Below are positions 19,452 to 28,213 of a stretch of DNA of 47,203 bases, piece by piece. The notes below the pieces were generated by a model. It searched no databases, was not told the origin of the DNA, and saw nothing but the letters and a program-made list of their open reading frames with translations. Numbering within the stretch: the stretch's first letter is position 1; every line of letters begins with the position of its first letter. Made by a program: the position numbers and the translations under genes. The stretch lies in contig PMSX01000163.1 in the NCBI GenBank assembly GCA_003167495.1, positions 4,783-51,985 of the forward strand, written 5' to 3'. The DNA comes from Bryobacterales bacterium. Its GTDB lineage: Bacteria > Acidobacteriota > Terriglobia > Bryobacterales > Bryobacteraceae.

Positions 19452-20161
19452 AGAAAATACCTTTCCGTGTTGATGAATCCGCGAGCATTTTCGGGACGCG
19501 AGAGCCGGCACAAATCGTCGGCCGCAACCGGCAGTGCCTCCCTTACGGAAAACTTCACCGGCTTTGGCGCATATTGCGGATTGGGATCAAGCGGATGCTG
19601 GCCGGTATCCAGAATCACCAGGACGTTCATCTCGGCGCGCAATGTAACGAAGTCGCCAGCAGACCGATTGCTCGAGACATACTCCATCGAACCGTCGTTT
19701 TGCACGACAACCTTGCTGAAGAAATTGACGTTCGGCGTAAGATCGCGCAGGCCGAGCCCATACTTCCCCAGTTCAACAATGAAATTATCCCGCGTGTTTC
19801 GGTGCCAAGCGTTTCGCATCTCCTGATAAGTGGAAGCACCGTATTTATTGCTCACCGCGCTCGCATCGTTGTGTCCACCCAACGGATCATGCCAGCCGCG
19901 CGTATCGTCGGTGATCGAGCAAAGGATTCGCCCCATGTCGGAATACAAAACGAAACCCTTTGTCAAATGCGCAGTGTGCTGCGCCTTCAGAGTATCCGGC
20001 ATGTTGTAGCGTTCGGTCGGACATTCGTAGTTGTAGAACAGCGCAGCCACATTGGCGCCGCCTTCGCTGTCCTCGATTCGTAGATCTTGACCGCGGCGTA
20101 AGCGCAAAGACCAGCTTGCTCCTGCCCGAATTGTGTCCTCCCACAAAATAGGTTGAGACAT
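19448..20161 (-). CDS. DUF1989 protein, second probable carboxyguanidine deaminase subunit
   Basis: 237 residues from the ATG at 20161, preceded by AGGAG at 5 bases; the longer frame upstream lacks a ribosome site. It shares the DUF1989 core with the next gene ([52 protein letters not shown]). The Cys of the partner is replaced in this copy (DTRGWHD against DTCGRHD), so the two subunits may have unequal metal sites. It is first in the operon. No guanidine-I (ykkC) riboswitch-like sequence was found in the 273 bases before it. Confidence 0.88.
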   Translation of the reverse strand: MSQPILWEDTIRAGASWSLRLRRGQDLRIEDSEGGANVAALFYNYECPTERYNMPDTLKAQHTAHLTKGFVLYSDMGRILCSITDDTRGWHDPLGGHNDASAVSNKYGASTYQEMRNAWHRNTRDNFIVELGKYGLGLRDLTPNVNFFSKVVVQNDGSMEYVSSNRSAGDFVTLRAEMNVLVILDTGQHPLDPNPQYAPKPVKFSVREALPVAADDLCRLSRPENARGFINTERYFL

Positions 20162-20392
20162 TTCTCCTAGAACGAATATCGCAGACTCACTGAACAACAG
20201 GTGCAGGCGGGGCCAGCCGGTATGTGCTGAACGCTGGATGCGTAATACTACGGGCGCATCTTTTGATGTCACGAACGCGGTTGGCGAGAGTCTATAGAGT
20301 ACCGTTCAAAACATCTGAGAACATCTCCAGAATAGCGTTTCGCGTTGCGGATTCGTCTGCCACATTTGAGACAGGCAGTCTGGGCACTCAGC

Positions 20393-20423
20393 TTGAACTC
20401 GGTTTGAACAGCTTGGTTTGAAC
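20393..20423 (+). repeat. Three TTGAAC direct repeats upstream of rsbR
   Basis: TTGAAC occurs at 20393, 20404 and 20418, immediately before the rsbR Shine-Dalgarno. The 11- and 14-base spacing is loosely compatible with binding sites on one DNA face. The rest of the divergent gap 20162-20434 shows another pair of short repeats (ACATCTgag/ACATCTcc near 20311-20328) and no clear promoter. Confidence 0.4.
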
Positions 20424-20424
20424 T

Positions 20425-20430
20425 AGGAGG
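20425..20430 (+). promoter_or_regulatory. Perfect Shine-Dalgarno with no canonical start codon near it
   Basis: AGGAGG lies 4 bases before ACG (20435-20437). That codon is in frame with the RsbR reading frame; no ATG, GTG or TTG exists in that frame until the TTG at 20489. Confidence 0.6.
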
Positions 20431-20434
20431 GTTT

Positions 20435-21310
20435 ACGGCCAATTCAGAATCACGCCTAGCGGCACTTATTCGAAATCACGAAGACGAGTTGCTGGCCGAG
20501 TGGCTTACCTTATTGGGTGCGTCGCCGTCGGACACGAAAGGTGGGAAAGCAGAACAACAAAAGGTAGACAACGCACGAACATTTCTAAATGAATTGCGGC
20601 GCGCTTTGGCGACCGGCAATGTGACGGATTTTTCTGCTCCAGAGTGGAATGGTGTCATCTCGTTTCTCAATGCGCTTTCGCGCCGGCGCGCGGAAGACGG
20701 CTTCACTCCCACAGAGACCGCGACCTTCGTATTTTCGTTCAAGCAGCCGTTGTTCCGGCGCATGCGGACCGAGTTTGCAAACGACCCGCAGGGGTTGGCC
20801 GACGAGACATGGCGTGCCAGCGTTCTGATCGACACGCTGGGATTGCAAACCGTAGAAGCTTTTCTAAAAGGGCGGGAAGATGTTATCCGGCGGCAGCAGG
20901 AGGCGCTGCTTGAAATCTCTACGCCGGTTGTGCGTCTATGGGAGGGCATCCTGGCTTTGCCGTTGATTGGAACACTAGACAGCGCTCGCACGCAGATAGT
21001 GATGCAAAACTTGCTCGAATCGATTGTGAGCAACAGTGCGGCAATTGCCATTATTGATATTACCGGCGTGCCCACTGTCGATACGCTTGTGGCGCAGCAC
21101 TTATTGAAAACTGTGGCTGCCGCACGGCTTATGGGTGCTGACTGCATCATCAGCGGAATCCGTCCACAAATCGCTCAAACCATTATTCATCTCGGGGTTG
21201 ACCTTGCCGATGTCATCACGAAAGCCAATCTGGCCGACGCATTCCAGGTGGCGCTTAAAAAGCTTGGCTACGGGCTGGCCGGACTTGCCAAGCGCGGCTC
21301 GCAGGCTTAA
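20435..21310 (+). CDS. rsbR: RsbR-type stressosome protein (STAS domain), unusual start
   Basis: The product is 291 residues if started at ACG 20435, or 273 from TTG 20489. The N-terminal half is a helical, non-haem-globin-like sensor (LIRNHEDELLAEWL to the FVFSFKQPLFRR region). The STAS domain starts near LWEGILALPLIGTLDSAR and continues through IIDITGVPTVDTLVAQH. The Thr residues in GTLD and VDTL match the positions phosphorylated by RsbT in Bacillus RsbRA. RsbR and RsbS build the stressosome core that holds RsbT. The 20435 start fits the AGGAGG spacing and restores the usual LIRNHE start of the family. Confidence 0.87.
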   Translation, partial: TANSESRLAALIRNHEDELLAEWLTLLGASPSDTKGGKAEQQKVDNARTFLNELRRALATGNVTDFSAPEWNGVISFLNALSRRRAEDGFTPTETATFVFSFKQPLFRRMRTEFANDPQGLADETWRASVLIDTLGLQTVEAFLKGREDVIRRQQEALLEISTPVVRLWEGILALPLIGTLDSARTQIVMQNLLESIVSNSAAIAIIDITGVPTVDTLVAQHLLKTVAAARLMGADCIISGIRPQIAQTIIHLGVDLADVITKANLADAFQVALKKLGYGLAGLAKRGSQA

Positions 21311-21319
21311 GGAATCAGC

Positions 21320-21715
21320 ATGGAACGGATTCCAATCCTAAAACTGGGCGAGTTTCTGCTCGTCAGTATTCAGGTTGATATGCACGACCGTTTGGCCCTT
21401 TCTCTGCAAGATGACTTGACACAGCGTATCGTAGAGACAAACGCCAAAGGAGTGCTCATCGACATCTCGGCGCTCGACATCGTCGATTCATTCATAGGAC
21501 GAATGTTGGGGAATATCGCCGGAATGTCGCGAATCCTCGACGCTGAGACTGTCGTGGTCGGCATGCAGCCCTCAGTAGCTATCACTCTCGTCGAGCTTGG
21601 CCTGTCACTGCCCGGCATCCGCACCGCGCTGAATATTGACAAAGGTATGGCTCTTCTGCACGCCTCATCGGATGAAAAGAAGGAGAGTCTAGGTGTCACC
21701 AGCGGACCCGACTAA
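21320..21715 (+). CDS. rsbS: RsbS stressosome core protein (STAS domain)
   Basis: 131 residues, a stand-alone STAS domain. It has KLGEFLLVSIQVDMHD at the N-terminus, and ISALDIVDSFIGRM holds the Ser that RsbT phosphorylates in known RsbS proteins. It begins 9 bases after rsbR and overlaps rsbT by 23 bases. As a non-phosphorylated core subunit it would sequester the RsbT kinase until stress. The C-terminal tail (SSDEKKESLG) is extra. Confidence 0.92.
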   Translation: MERIPILKLGEFLLVSIQVDMHDRLALSLQDDLTQRIVETNAKGVLIDISALDIVDSFIGRMLGNIAGMSRILDAETVVVGMQPSVAITLVELGLSLPGIRTALNIDKGMALLHASSDEKKESLGVTSGPD

Positions 21716-22103
21716 TAACCTCCCTATTGCCTCCCAAGAAGATGTCGTTTTAGTTCGCCAAGCTGTCCGCAAGGCCTCAGTCGAATTAGGCTTGAACCTG
21801 GTCGACCAAACTAAAATCATTACGGCCGCCAGTGAGTTGGCCAGAAATGCGTTTATCCATGGCGGCGGCGGCAGAGTTCTCATCGAACAAGTGCATGAGG
21901 CGGACCGCAAAGGGCTCAGGCTTACTTTCACAGATCAAGGCCCCGGCATTCCGGATATAGAAAAGGCTTTGAAAGACGGTTACACATCGGGCAACGGTTT
22001 GGGGCTTGGGTTAGGAGGGGCCAAGCGCCTTTCGAACGATTTTTCAATTCGATCAGAAGTTGGCAAGGGCACGCAAATCATCATTACTCGGTGGAAGGGC
22101 TAG
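21693..22103 (+). CDS. rsbT: RsbT serine/threonine kinase (GHKL ATPase)
   Basis: 136 residues from GTG 21693, with a GGAG about 8 bases before it. GHKL motifs are complete: N box SELARNAFIHG, G1 DQGPGI, G2 GLGLGLGG. RsbT phosphorylates RsbR and RsbS and on release switches on a phosphatase (RsbU) in Bacillus. No rsbU, anti-sigma or sigma gene is in this cluster, so the output must be elsewhere or via the two histidine kinases downstream. Confidence 0.92.
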   Translation: MSPADPTNNLPIASQEDVVLVRQAVRKASVELGLNLVDQTKIITAASELARNAFIHGGGGRVLIEQVHEADRKGLRLTFTDQGPGIPDIEKALKDGYTSGNGLGLGLGGAKRLSNDFSIRSEVGKGTQIIITRWKG

Positions 22104-22109
22104 TTCTCT

Positions 22110-23117
22110 ATGCAGCCAGCGATCATCTCTGTCGTGGACGCGAGTCAAGTATTTGAGGCGCGGCGGGCGGGGCTCAAATTGGCTGAGAGCCTAAACTGGG
22201 ATGAAACTCTAACGGGCAAGCTCAGCATTATACTCACTGAGACAGGCACCAACCTCGCAAAGCATGCCAAGCTGGGGCAAATTCACCTACGCATCTTCGA
22301 TCGCGGGGGCCAAATGGGGATCGAAGTGTTGGCCATTGATCGTGGGCCGGGTGTGAAACACATTGACAACTGTTTGAAAGATGGTTATTCGACAGCAGGT
22401 AGTCCCGGCACCGGCTTGGGTGCTATCACGCGACTGGCTGACGAATTCGATATATTCTCGCAAGAAGGCCGCGGAACCTGTATGGTGGCCAGACTGTTAC
22501 CCGGCTCGAGTAAGGATGCCAGCCAACCCCGCGGCAGAGGACTATTGTTAGGTGCCGTGCAAGTGCCGGTTCAGGGGGAAACCGAATGCGGCGATAATTG
22601 GGGAGTGAGGTCAAACGGCCGTTACGGTGTCATTCTGCTCGCGGATGGCTTGGGCCATGGCCCGGGAGCCGCTGAGGCATCCCGCGAAGCGGTGGCTACG
22701 CTTGCACGTGCGCGGGAACTTGCGCCCGTGACACTTCTCGAAAATGTTCATGCCGGATTGCGATCAACCCGCGGTGCAGCGGTAGCCATTGCCCATATCG
22801 ATACGGCAAGCGGACAAGTGCGCTTTTCGGGCGCGGGAAACGTCAGCGCAATATTAGTCAATGCTGCCAATACACAGCACATGATTTCGCACAACGGGAC
22901 CGTGGGGCATAATATCCGCAAGTTTCAGGAATTCGTCTATCCGTGGGGAGAGAAAACCGTGCTCGTGATGCATTCCGACGGCATCACAACAAGTTGGCGG
23001 CTGGACGAGTATCCGGGACTCATAAACCGCGATCCTTCCTTAATCGCAGCAGTGCTGTATCGGGATGCCAGCCGCGGTCGCGATGACGTCTGCGTAGTGG
23101 TTGGTCGTGAGCGATAA
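22110..23117 (+). CDS. GHKL ATPase fused to SpoIIE/RsbX-type PP2C phosphatase
   Basis: 335 residues. Residues 1-135 are a GHKL ATPase domain (ILTETGTNLAKHA, DRGPGV, GTGLGAITRLADEF). Residues 145-335 are a PP2C-SIG phosphatase with metal-binding Asp residues in LADGLGHGPGA, HSDGIT and GRDDVC. RsbX in Bacillus dephosphorylates RsbR/RsbS to reset the stressosome. The same job is likely here, with an RsbT-like domain added in the same chain. It sits 6 bases after rsbT. Confidence 0.9.
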   Translation: MQPAIISVVDASQVFEARRAGLKLAESLNWDETLTGKLSIILTETGTNLAKHAKLGQIHLRIFDRGGQMGIEVLAIDRGPGVKHIDNCLKDGYSTAGSPGTGLGAITRLADEFDIFSQEGRGTCMVARLLPGSSKDASQPRGRGLLLGAVQVPVQGETECGDNWGVRSNGRYGVILLADGLGHGPGAAEASREAVATLARARELAPVTLLENVHAGLRSTRGAAVAIAHIDTASGQVRFSGAGNVSAILVNAANTQHMISHNGTVGHNIRKFQEFVYPWGEKTVLVMHSDGITTSWRLDEYPGLINRDPSLIAAVLYRDASRGRDDVCVVVGRER

Positions 23118-25008
23118 TGGTCTGGATTCGATGTCTACGCGTGCAGCCGACAAGGATTATCCCCGACACACCCACCTTTTGACAGTCAGCGTAGCGGAGG
23201 AAGCCGGGGTCGTAACAGCGCGCCAACGAGCTAGACAACTGGCGAGTCTCTTAGGCTTCGATCATCAAGACCAAATTCGCATCGCCACTGCCACTTCCGA
23301 AATCGCTCGCAATGCTTTGCAGTACGGACGCGACGGACGCGTAGAATTCTTCGCCGACCGAGACTTAGACACTCAGTCTTTTATGGTGAAAGTCTCGGAC
23401 ACGGGCCCAGGCATCGAACAACTGGACGCGGTTTTAAACGGTAGCTGCCGCTCAAAAACCGGGATGGGTCTGGGGCTTAGCGGCACAAGGCGCTTAATGG
23501 ATCGCTTCTCCCTTGAGTCAGCTCCCAACAAAGGCACGTCTGTTACATTCGCAAAAACAATGCCGCACAACGCGCCAAAGCTCGACGACCGTCAAATCTC
23601 ACAACTGAGTGAACAACTGGCGCGCGAAAAAGTTCTTGATGTAAAGGCGGAAGTTCGCCAGCAAAATCAAGAGATGCTGGTGGCCCTCGAACTGATCCGC
23701 GGAAGAGAAAACGAATTGGAAAAGAAGAGAGTCGAGTTAGCGCGAATTAATCAAGAGTTGGAAGAGACGAACCGCGGCGTTGTAGCCCTATACTCGGAGC
23801 TTGATGAAAGAGCGTCTGCACTCCGCCAGGCGAGTGAAGTAAAAACGCGCTTTCTTTCTTACATGAGTCATGAGTTTCGGACGCCGTTGAATTCAATTTT
23901 GGCGCTCGCCGATCTATTGCTGCGGCGAGCGGACGGAGATCTCACTGAGGAACAGGAACGCCAAATCAAGTTTGTTCGGGCTTCGTCTTACGAATTACTT
24001 GAAATGGTGAACGACTTGCTCGATATGGCCAAAGTCGAAGCCGGAAAAGTCGACTTGCGAATTGGCACGGTGGAAGTGGCAAAGCTCCTTGGCAGTTTGC
24101 GCGGAATGATGCGCCCACTCCTCCAGACCGAACGCGTGAACTTGGTGCTCGAGGACCCGCCTGAGGATCTGCGTATTATCAGCGACGAAGGGAAAATCAG
24201 CCAAATCCTCAGGAATTTGATCTCAAACGCCTTAAAGTTTACCGAGCAGGGCGAGGTGCGAATCTCAGTAAACTGTCAACGCGGGAAAATCATTTTTTGC
24301 GTGTCAGATACCGGCATTGGCATCGCGAAAGACCATCAAGAGAGTATCTTTCACGAGTTTTCACAGATCGAAAATTCTGTGCAGAGGAAAGTCAGAGGAA
24401 CGGGCCTCGGTCTTCCGCTTTCACGAAAATTGTCGGAGCTTCTCGGAGGAACACTCACCGTAGAAAGCACGCTCGGTAAGGGGTCCATTTTCTGCCTGTC
24501 CCTGCCTCTAGTTTTAAGCGATCCAACGGCTCAGGCCGGGTCCGGCCGTTCTTCTGCAAATTCAGTGACTCCCCTACATGCACTGCCAACCGGTCAAGAG
24601 CGTGATGAAAATTCGATTCTGGTGATTGATGATGAAGAAGTAGCGCGCTATCTGGCGCGCCAGTTGTTTCGCGGAACGCGGCACCTTATTACGGAAGCCA
24701 GTTCGGGCAGTGAGGGGTTGGAACGAGCTCGATTTGACCGGCCAAGTTTGATTCTCCTTGATATCACCATGCCAGACCGTAACGGCTTTGATGTCTTAGA
24801 TGACCTAAAGTCAGACCCCGCAACATTGCACATACCTGTAGTTATACATACGTCCAGCAAGTTGACTGCCGACGATCTTTCCAGGCTTGACGGCCGCCAC
24901 GCAACCATATTGCCAAAATACGAAGGTGATCATGAGCCGGCGCTGAAGATAATTCGCGAATTGTTATCTGAACCGCATCTATTTTTCAGCAGTGCAAAAT
25001 TGTCATGA
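23107..25008 (+). CDS. Hybrid histidine kinase with N-terminal RsbT-like ATPase domain
   Basis: 633 residues from GTG 23107, which overlaps the previous gene by 11 bases; TTG 23101 and ATG 23131 are alternatives. Domains in order: RsbT-like GHKL ATPase (about 20-155; SEIARNALQYG, DTGPGI, GMGLGLSG), a coiled coil (about 170-260), HisKA with MSHEFRTPLN, HATPase (ILRNLISNALKF, DTGIGI, GTGLGLPLS), and a receiver (about 500-620; VIDDEE, LILLDITMP). No transmembrane segment is visible, so it is cytosolic. The RsbT-like domain in the same chain suggests input from the stressosome. Confidence 0.92.
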   Translation: MSDNGLDSMSTRAADKDYPRHTHLLTVSVAEEAGVVTARQRARQLASLLGFDHQDQIRIATATSEIARNALQYGRDGRVEFFADRDLDTQSFMVKVSDTGPGIEQLDAVLNGSCRSKTGMGLGLSGTRRLMDRFSLESAPNKGTSVTFAKTMPHNAPKLDDRQISQLSEQLAREKVLDVKAEVRQQNQEMLVALELIRGRENELEKKRVELARINQELEETNRGVVALYSELDERASALRQASEVKTRFLSYMSHEFRTPLNSILALADLLLRRADGDLTEEQERQIKFVRASSYELLEMVNDLLDMAKVEAGKVDLRIGTVEVAKLLGSLRGMMRPLLQTERVNLVLEDPPEDLRIISDEGKISQILRNLISNALKFTEQGEVRISVNCQRGKIIFCVSDTGIGIAKDHQESIFHEFSQIENSVQRKVRGTGLGLPLSRKLSELLGGTLTVESTLGKGSIFCLSLPLVLSDPTAQAGSGRSSANSVTPLHALPTGQERDENSILVIDDEEVARYLARQLFRGTRHLITEASSGSEGLERARFDRPSLILLDITMPDRNGFDVLDDLKSDPATLHIPVVIHTSSKLTADDLSRLDGRHATILPKYEGDHEPALKIIRELLSEPHLFFSSAKLS

Positions 25009-26120
25009 TTTTGAACGTTGACGATCACGAGGCTGGCCGCTATGCCAAAAGCCGGGTGATGAAGCTTGCCGGATACCAAGTGGCGGAAGCGGCTACAGGC
25101 CGGCGGGCGCTAGAGCTGGTAGCATCGCTGCGGCCAGATTTAATAATGCTGGATGTCAATCTTCCCGACATCGGTGGTTTAGAGATTTGCCGTCTGGTCA
25201 GGGCCGATCCGGAATCGAGTTCCATCCCAATCCTGCAAATCTCGGCCTCTGCCATAACCACGAGTGATCGTGTGGATGGCCTGGATAATGGCGCCGATGC
25301 CTATTTGATTGAGCCGGTTGACTCCGATGTATTGGTCGCGACCGTTCGCGCACTCTTGCGAATGCGTAAGGCCGAGGTGGAATTGGCCGCAGCCAACAAG
25401 GCCCTGCAAGCAGCGAATGAACTGCTGGAGCGCAACAACGAAGAACTGCAGAGATTTTCTTATGCGGCGAGCCACGACCTCCGGGAACCGCTCAGGACCA
25501 TTGCGTGTTTCACCGGGATCCTCGAGAAGAAATACGCCGGGCAAATCAGTGCGGACGCTGATGCGATCATCCGCACTATTACACAAGGTGTTACCCGGAT
25601 GACCTCTTTAATCGACGACCTACTCATTTATGCGCAAGCAGGTCAAGCGAGCGACGAAGATGCGACAAATGTCGATTTAAACGAGGTGCTTGCTTCGACT
25701 CTGAAAAATCTTGAGCAGTCGATAAAGGAAGTTGGCTCATCGGTCCAGGCAGACCCCCTTCCGATAGTGTCGGGCAATAGAGTGTCGTTGTCGCAGTTGT
25801 TCCAAAATCTGATCCATAATGCTGTGAAGTACCGAGTTCCTGAGACCCCGGGGCGCATCGGCGTGACGGCCAAAAAACAAACAGGAAACACTGTCACAAT
25901 TGCAGTGTCCGACAACGGTCTGGGAATTGCGTCGCAGCATCTGAGCCGAATCTTCGAGCCGTTCCAACGTTTGCATGGCTCAGACGTTGCTGGCTATGGC
26001 ATCGGACTGGCGACTTGCAAGCGAATCGTTGAACGGCATGGCGGCAAGATTTGGGCAGAGAGTGAAGGGGTGGGCCAGGGATCTACGTTTTATTTCTCCT
26101 TGCCCTTAGCTAACTTCTAA
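25005..26120 (+). CDS. Receiver-histidine kinase (phytochrome-type HisKA/HATPase)
   Basis: 371 residues starting with a receiver domain (NVDDHEAGR; phospho-acceptor Asp in LIMLDVNLPD). HisKA with ASHDLREPLRTI and HATPase (QLFQNLIHNAVKYR, DNGLGI, GYGIGLATCKRI) follow. It overlaps the previous gene by 4 bases (ATGA). It could receive phosphate from the upstream hybrid kinase and relay onward. No response regulator with a DNA-binding domain lies in the cluster. Confidence 0.92.
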   Translation: MILNVDDHEAGRYAKSRVMKLAGYQVAEAATGRRALELVASLRPDLIMLDVNLPDIGGLEICRLVRADPESSSIPILQISASAITTSDRVDGLDNGADAYLIEPVDSDVLVATVRALLRMRKAEVELAAANKALQAANELLERNNEELQRFSYAASHDLREPLRTIACFTGILEKKYAGQISADADAIIRTITQGVTRMTSLIDDLLIYAQAGQASDEDATNVDLNEVLASTLKNLEQSIKEVGSSVQADPLPIVSGNRVSLSQLFQNLIHNAVKYRVPETPGRIGVTAKKQTGNTVTIAVSDNGLGIASQHLSRIFEPFQRLHGSDVAGYGIGLATCKRIVERHGGKIWAESEGVGQGSTFYFSLPLANF

Positions 26121-26234
26121 GCCAATTCAGCTACCGAGAATTCTTTTTTTCTATCGGAAGTAAGGACCGGCTTTTGCTGATAGCTCATCGGCTGGCCCGA
26201 TTTTCTCGATAACATAAGGCCAAGGAGAGTTCGC
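26121..26234. other. Short intergenic stretch after the stressosome operon
   Basis: Contains AGAATTCT (26138-26145) followed by further T residues, a weak candidate terminator. An AAGGAG Shine-Dalgarno for the esterase follows at the right end. No gene seen. Confidence 0.3.
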
Positions 26235-27338
26235 ATGGATAGATCCAGAAGACGGTTGCATTTTGCTGTAGTCGGCGCTTCGTTCGCCGTCTGTCAAGCA
26301 CTTGGGCAGCAGATTCCCAGCAATGTTCCGCCGACGGATAGCAGCAGGATTGGGCCGGACGGGACGGCGTATGTAACCAGAGTCGTGCCGGTGCCAACCA
26401 CAATCAGCCCGGAAGCACAAAAGGTACTGGCGCGGGTAGTATCGGATGCGGCTGTGCCTCAAACGCTCGAACAGCGGCGGACGGGTACAGACCGATGGCA
26501 GGCCGGCGCTGGAGAGGCATCGAAGAAAATTTACCCGGCGAATGTAGCTGCGGACACGATTGCAGGTGTGCCCGTACGCATAGTCACTCCCCTCACGATC
26601 GCCCCGGGGAAACGTGACCGCGTTCTTATCAACCTGCACGGAGGCGGGTTCAATTCGGATTCAGGTTCCCTCACGGAATCGATTCCGATTGCCAATCTGA
26701 CAGGGACGAAGGTCGTCGCAGTGCTGTACCGCCTCGCGCCCGAGCACCCGTTTCCGGCTGGCTTGGAAGACGCGGTTGCGGTATATAAGGAACTCCTCAA
26801 AACCTACAAACCGAGCCACATTGCTATATATGGCACATCGGCTGGCGCGATTCTAACTGCCGAAGTGACCGCAAAACTGAAGCAGTTGGGCCTGCCGCTG
26901 CCAGGGGCGACGGGAATCTTCTCTGGCATGGGTGATTTTAGCCAAGGCGGAGATTCGACGGCCATCTATGCACTGAACGGATTCTCGGGACATCTCGACC
27001 CTCCGAAGCCGGGCGCTCGGGAACTCGAATATTACGCGGGCTCAACCGATACGAAGGATCCGGTACTGTCACCGTTGTATGCGGACCTCAGCGGATTCCC
27101 GCCGACGCTTTTTATCACGAGCGGACGAGATCTGCTTCTGAGTGGGACAACGATCTTACACCGGGCGTATCTGCGGGCTGGCGTGGATGCTGAATTGGTC
27201 GTCTTCGAGGCTTTGCCCCATGCGTTTTGGAATAATCCGGCATTACCGGAATCGAAGGAGGCTGACCAAATCATGGCCAGATTCCTCGACACGCACTTAG
27301 GGAAGCAGGATTTCAGTTCTCGTCGGAGCCAGGAATAA
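26235..27338 (+). CDS. Alpha/beta hydrolase, HSL-type esterase, exported
   Basis: 367 residues with an N-terminal hydrophobic segment (LHFAVVGASFAVCQALG) suggesting export. The HSL family oxyanion motif HGGGF precedes the catalytic Ser in YGTSAGA (GxSxG-like). The acid is probably in FITSGRDLLL and the His in EALPHAFW. It hydrolyses carboxyl esters; the substrate is not deducible. AGGAG lies 8 bases before the ATG. The gene is likely monocistronic after the stressosome operon. Confidence 0.92.
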   Translation: MDRSRRRLHFAVVGASFAVCQALGQQIPSNVPPTDSSRIGPDGTAYVTRVVPVPTTISPEAQKVLARVVSDAAVPQTLEQRRTGTDRWQAGAGEASKKIYPANVAADTIAGVPVRIVTPLTIAPGKRDRVLINLHGGGFNSDSGSLTESIPIANLTGTKVVAVLYRLAPEHPFPAGLEDAVAVYKELLKTYKPSHIAIYGTSAGAILTAEVTAKLKQLGLPLPGATGIFSGMGDFSQGGDSTAIYALNGFSGHLDPPKPGARELEYYAGSTDTKDPVLSPLYADLSGFPPTLFITSGRDLLLSGTTILHRAYLRAGVDAELVVFEALPHAFWNNPALPESKEADQIMARFLDTHLGKQDFSSRRSQE

Positions 27339-27369
27339 AACGCGGTGTCTTATCTAGCTTCCAACCTTG

Positions 27370-27375
27370 TACACT
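27370..27375 (+). promoter_or_regulatory. -10-like TACACT, 6 bases before the dinB start
   Basis: TACACT is followed by 6 bases and then ATG 27382, with no Shine-Dalgarno. Transcription would begin at or next to the start codon. The -35 position shows no good match. Confidence 0.4.
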
Positions 27376-27381
27376 TCGGCT

Positions 27382-27864
27382 ATGAGCACCGATCAAAATA
27401 AGGCACTCCGCGAACAGCTTCTGCATGCGATGCGCGGAGACCAATCGCACATCGACTTCGAAGCCGTCACGGACGATCTTTCAGCAGAACTGGGCGGCAT
27501 CAAGCCGGAGACGGCGCCACATACCGCTTGGCAGCTACTGGAACACATGCGCTTTGCCCAGCATGACATTCTGGAATTCTCGCGCAACCCGGAACATAAA
27601 TCGCCAAAGTGGCCCGAAGGCTATTGGCCAAAGACTGAAGCGCCGCCCGATCAGAAAGCTTGGGAAGCGAGCATTGGCACCTTCCGGAAGGAAGCGCAAG
27701 AAATGGAAGATTTGATATCGGACCCGGATCAAAACCTGTTCAAGACGCTCGATGGCGGTTCTGGCCAAACGCTGTTACGAGAGGCGTTGGTGCTGGCAGC
27801 TCACAACTCTTATCATCTCGGGCAGCTAATGTTCTTGAAGAAGATTCTACTTGCGAAAACCTGA
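27382..27864 (+). CDS. DinB-family protein
   Basis: 160 residues from ATG 27382; the TTG at 27367 is less likely because it overlaps the -10-like hexamer. The helical bundle is recognisable: APHTAWQLLEHMRFAQHDIL near the N-terminus and AHNSYHLGQLMFLKKIL at the C-terminus. The His residues at HM, QHD and YHLGQ form the usual three-His metal site of DinB/YfiT proteins. These are typically metal-dependent enzymes, some thiol-transferring; the substrate is unknown. Confidence 0.88.
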   Translation: MSTDQNKALREQLLHAMRGDQSHIDFEAVTDDLSAELGGIKPETAPHTAWQLLEHMRFAQHDILEFSRNPEHKSPKWPEGYWPKTEAPPDQKAWEASIGTFRKEAQEMEDLISDPDQNLFKTLDGGSGQTLLREALVLAAHNSYHLGQLMFLKKILLAKT

Positions 27865-27919
27865 GCGGCAAGCGACCTTGTCGGCTCCGCTTATGCGACA
27901 GTCGCTATGCTTGGGTCCA

Positions 27920-28213
27920 TCAATCACAGCAATATTCTGATTGCCAAACTCCCGGCAATCGTTCGGGCGGAACAGCCAAAGCCAAATCCCGCCAGAAAAC
28001 AAAGTAGTAGCCGTCACCGCAACGCGTCCTAACCGTGCGTTCGTTAAACCCATCCCCGCAAATTTCAAGCTCTGCGCCTATCGGAAGTTCGCAAACCGGT
28101 CCGAGTCGGTCCGAGTTCAGATGATCTGGAAAAACCTCAAACCCCGTAACCGCGCTGCTTAGCAGATAAGTGCGCTTCGGCTCGAACCATCCCTCAACTT
28201 GGAGAGTGCTCAT
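27920..28213 (-). CDS. Small hypothetical protein (97 aa)
   Basis: 97 residues from ATG 28213, preceded by GGAGG at 6 bases, which makes it a real gene despite its size. Family not recognised. Trp, Tyr and Cys are frequent (GDGYYFVFWRD, WQSEYCC), suggesting a small beta-rich domain. Convergent with dinB. The gap 28214-28425 shows nothing else. Confidence 0.6.
   Translation of the reverse strand: MSTLQVEGWFEPKRTYLLSSAVTGFEVFPDHLNSDRLGPVCELPIGAELEICGDGFNERTVRTRCGDGYYFVFWRDLALAVPPERLPGVWQSEYCCD

Noticed and set aside
20162..20434. Guanidine-I (ykkC) riboswitch before the carboxylase operon
   Set aside because: No ACACGGCGGG-like core or flanking stem found by eye on the minus strand; a covariance-model scan would be decisive.
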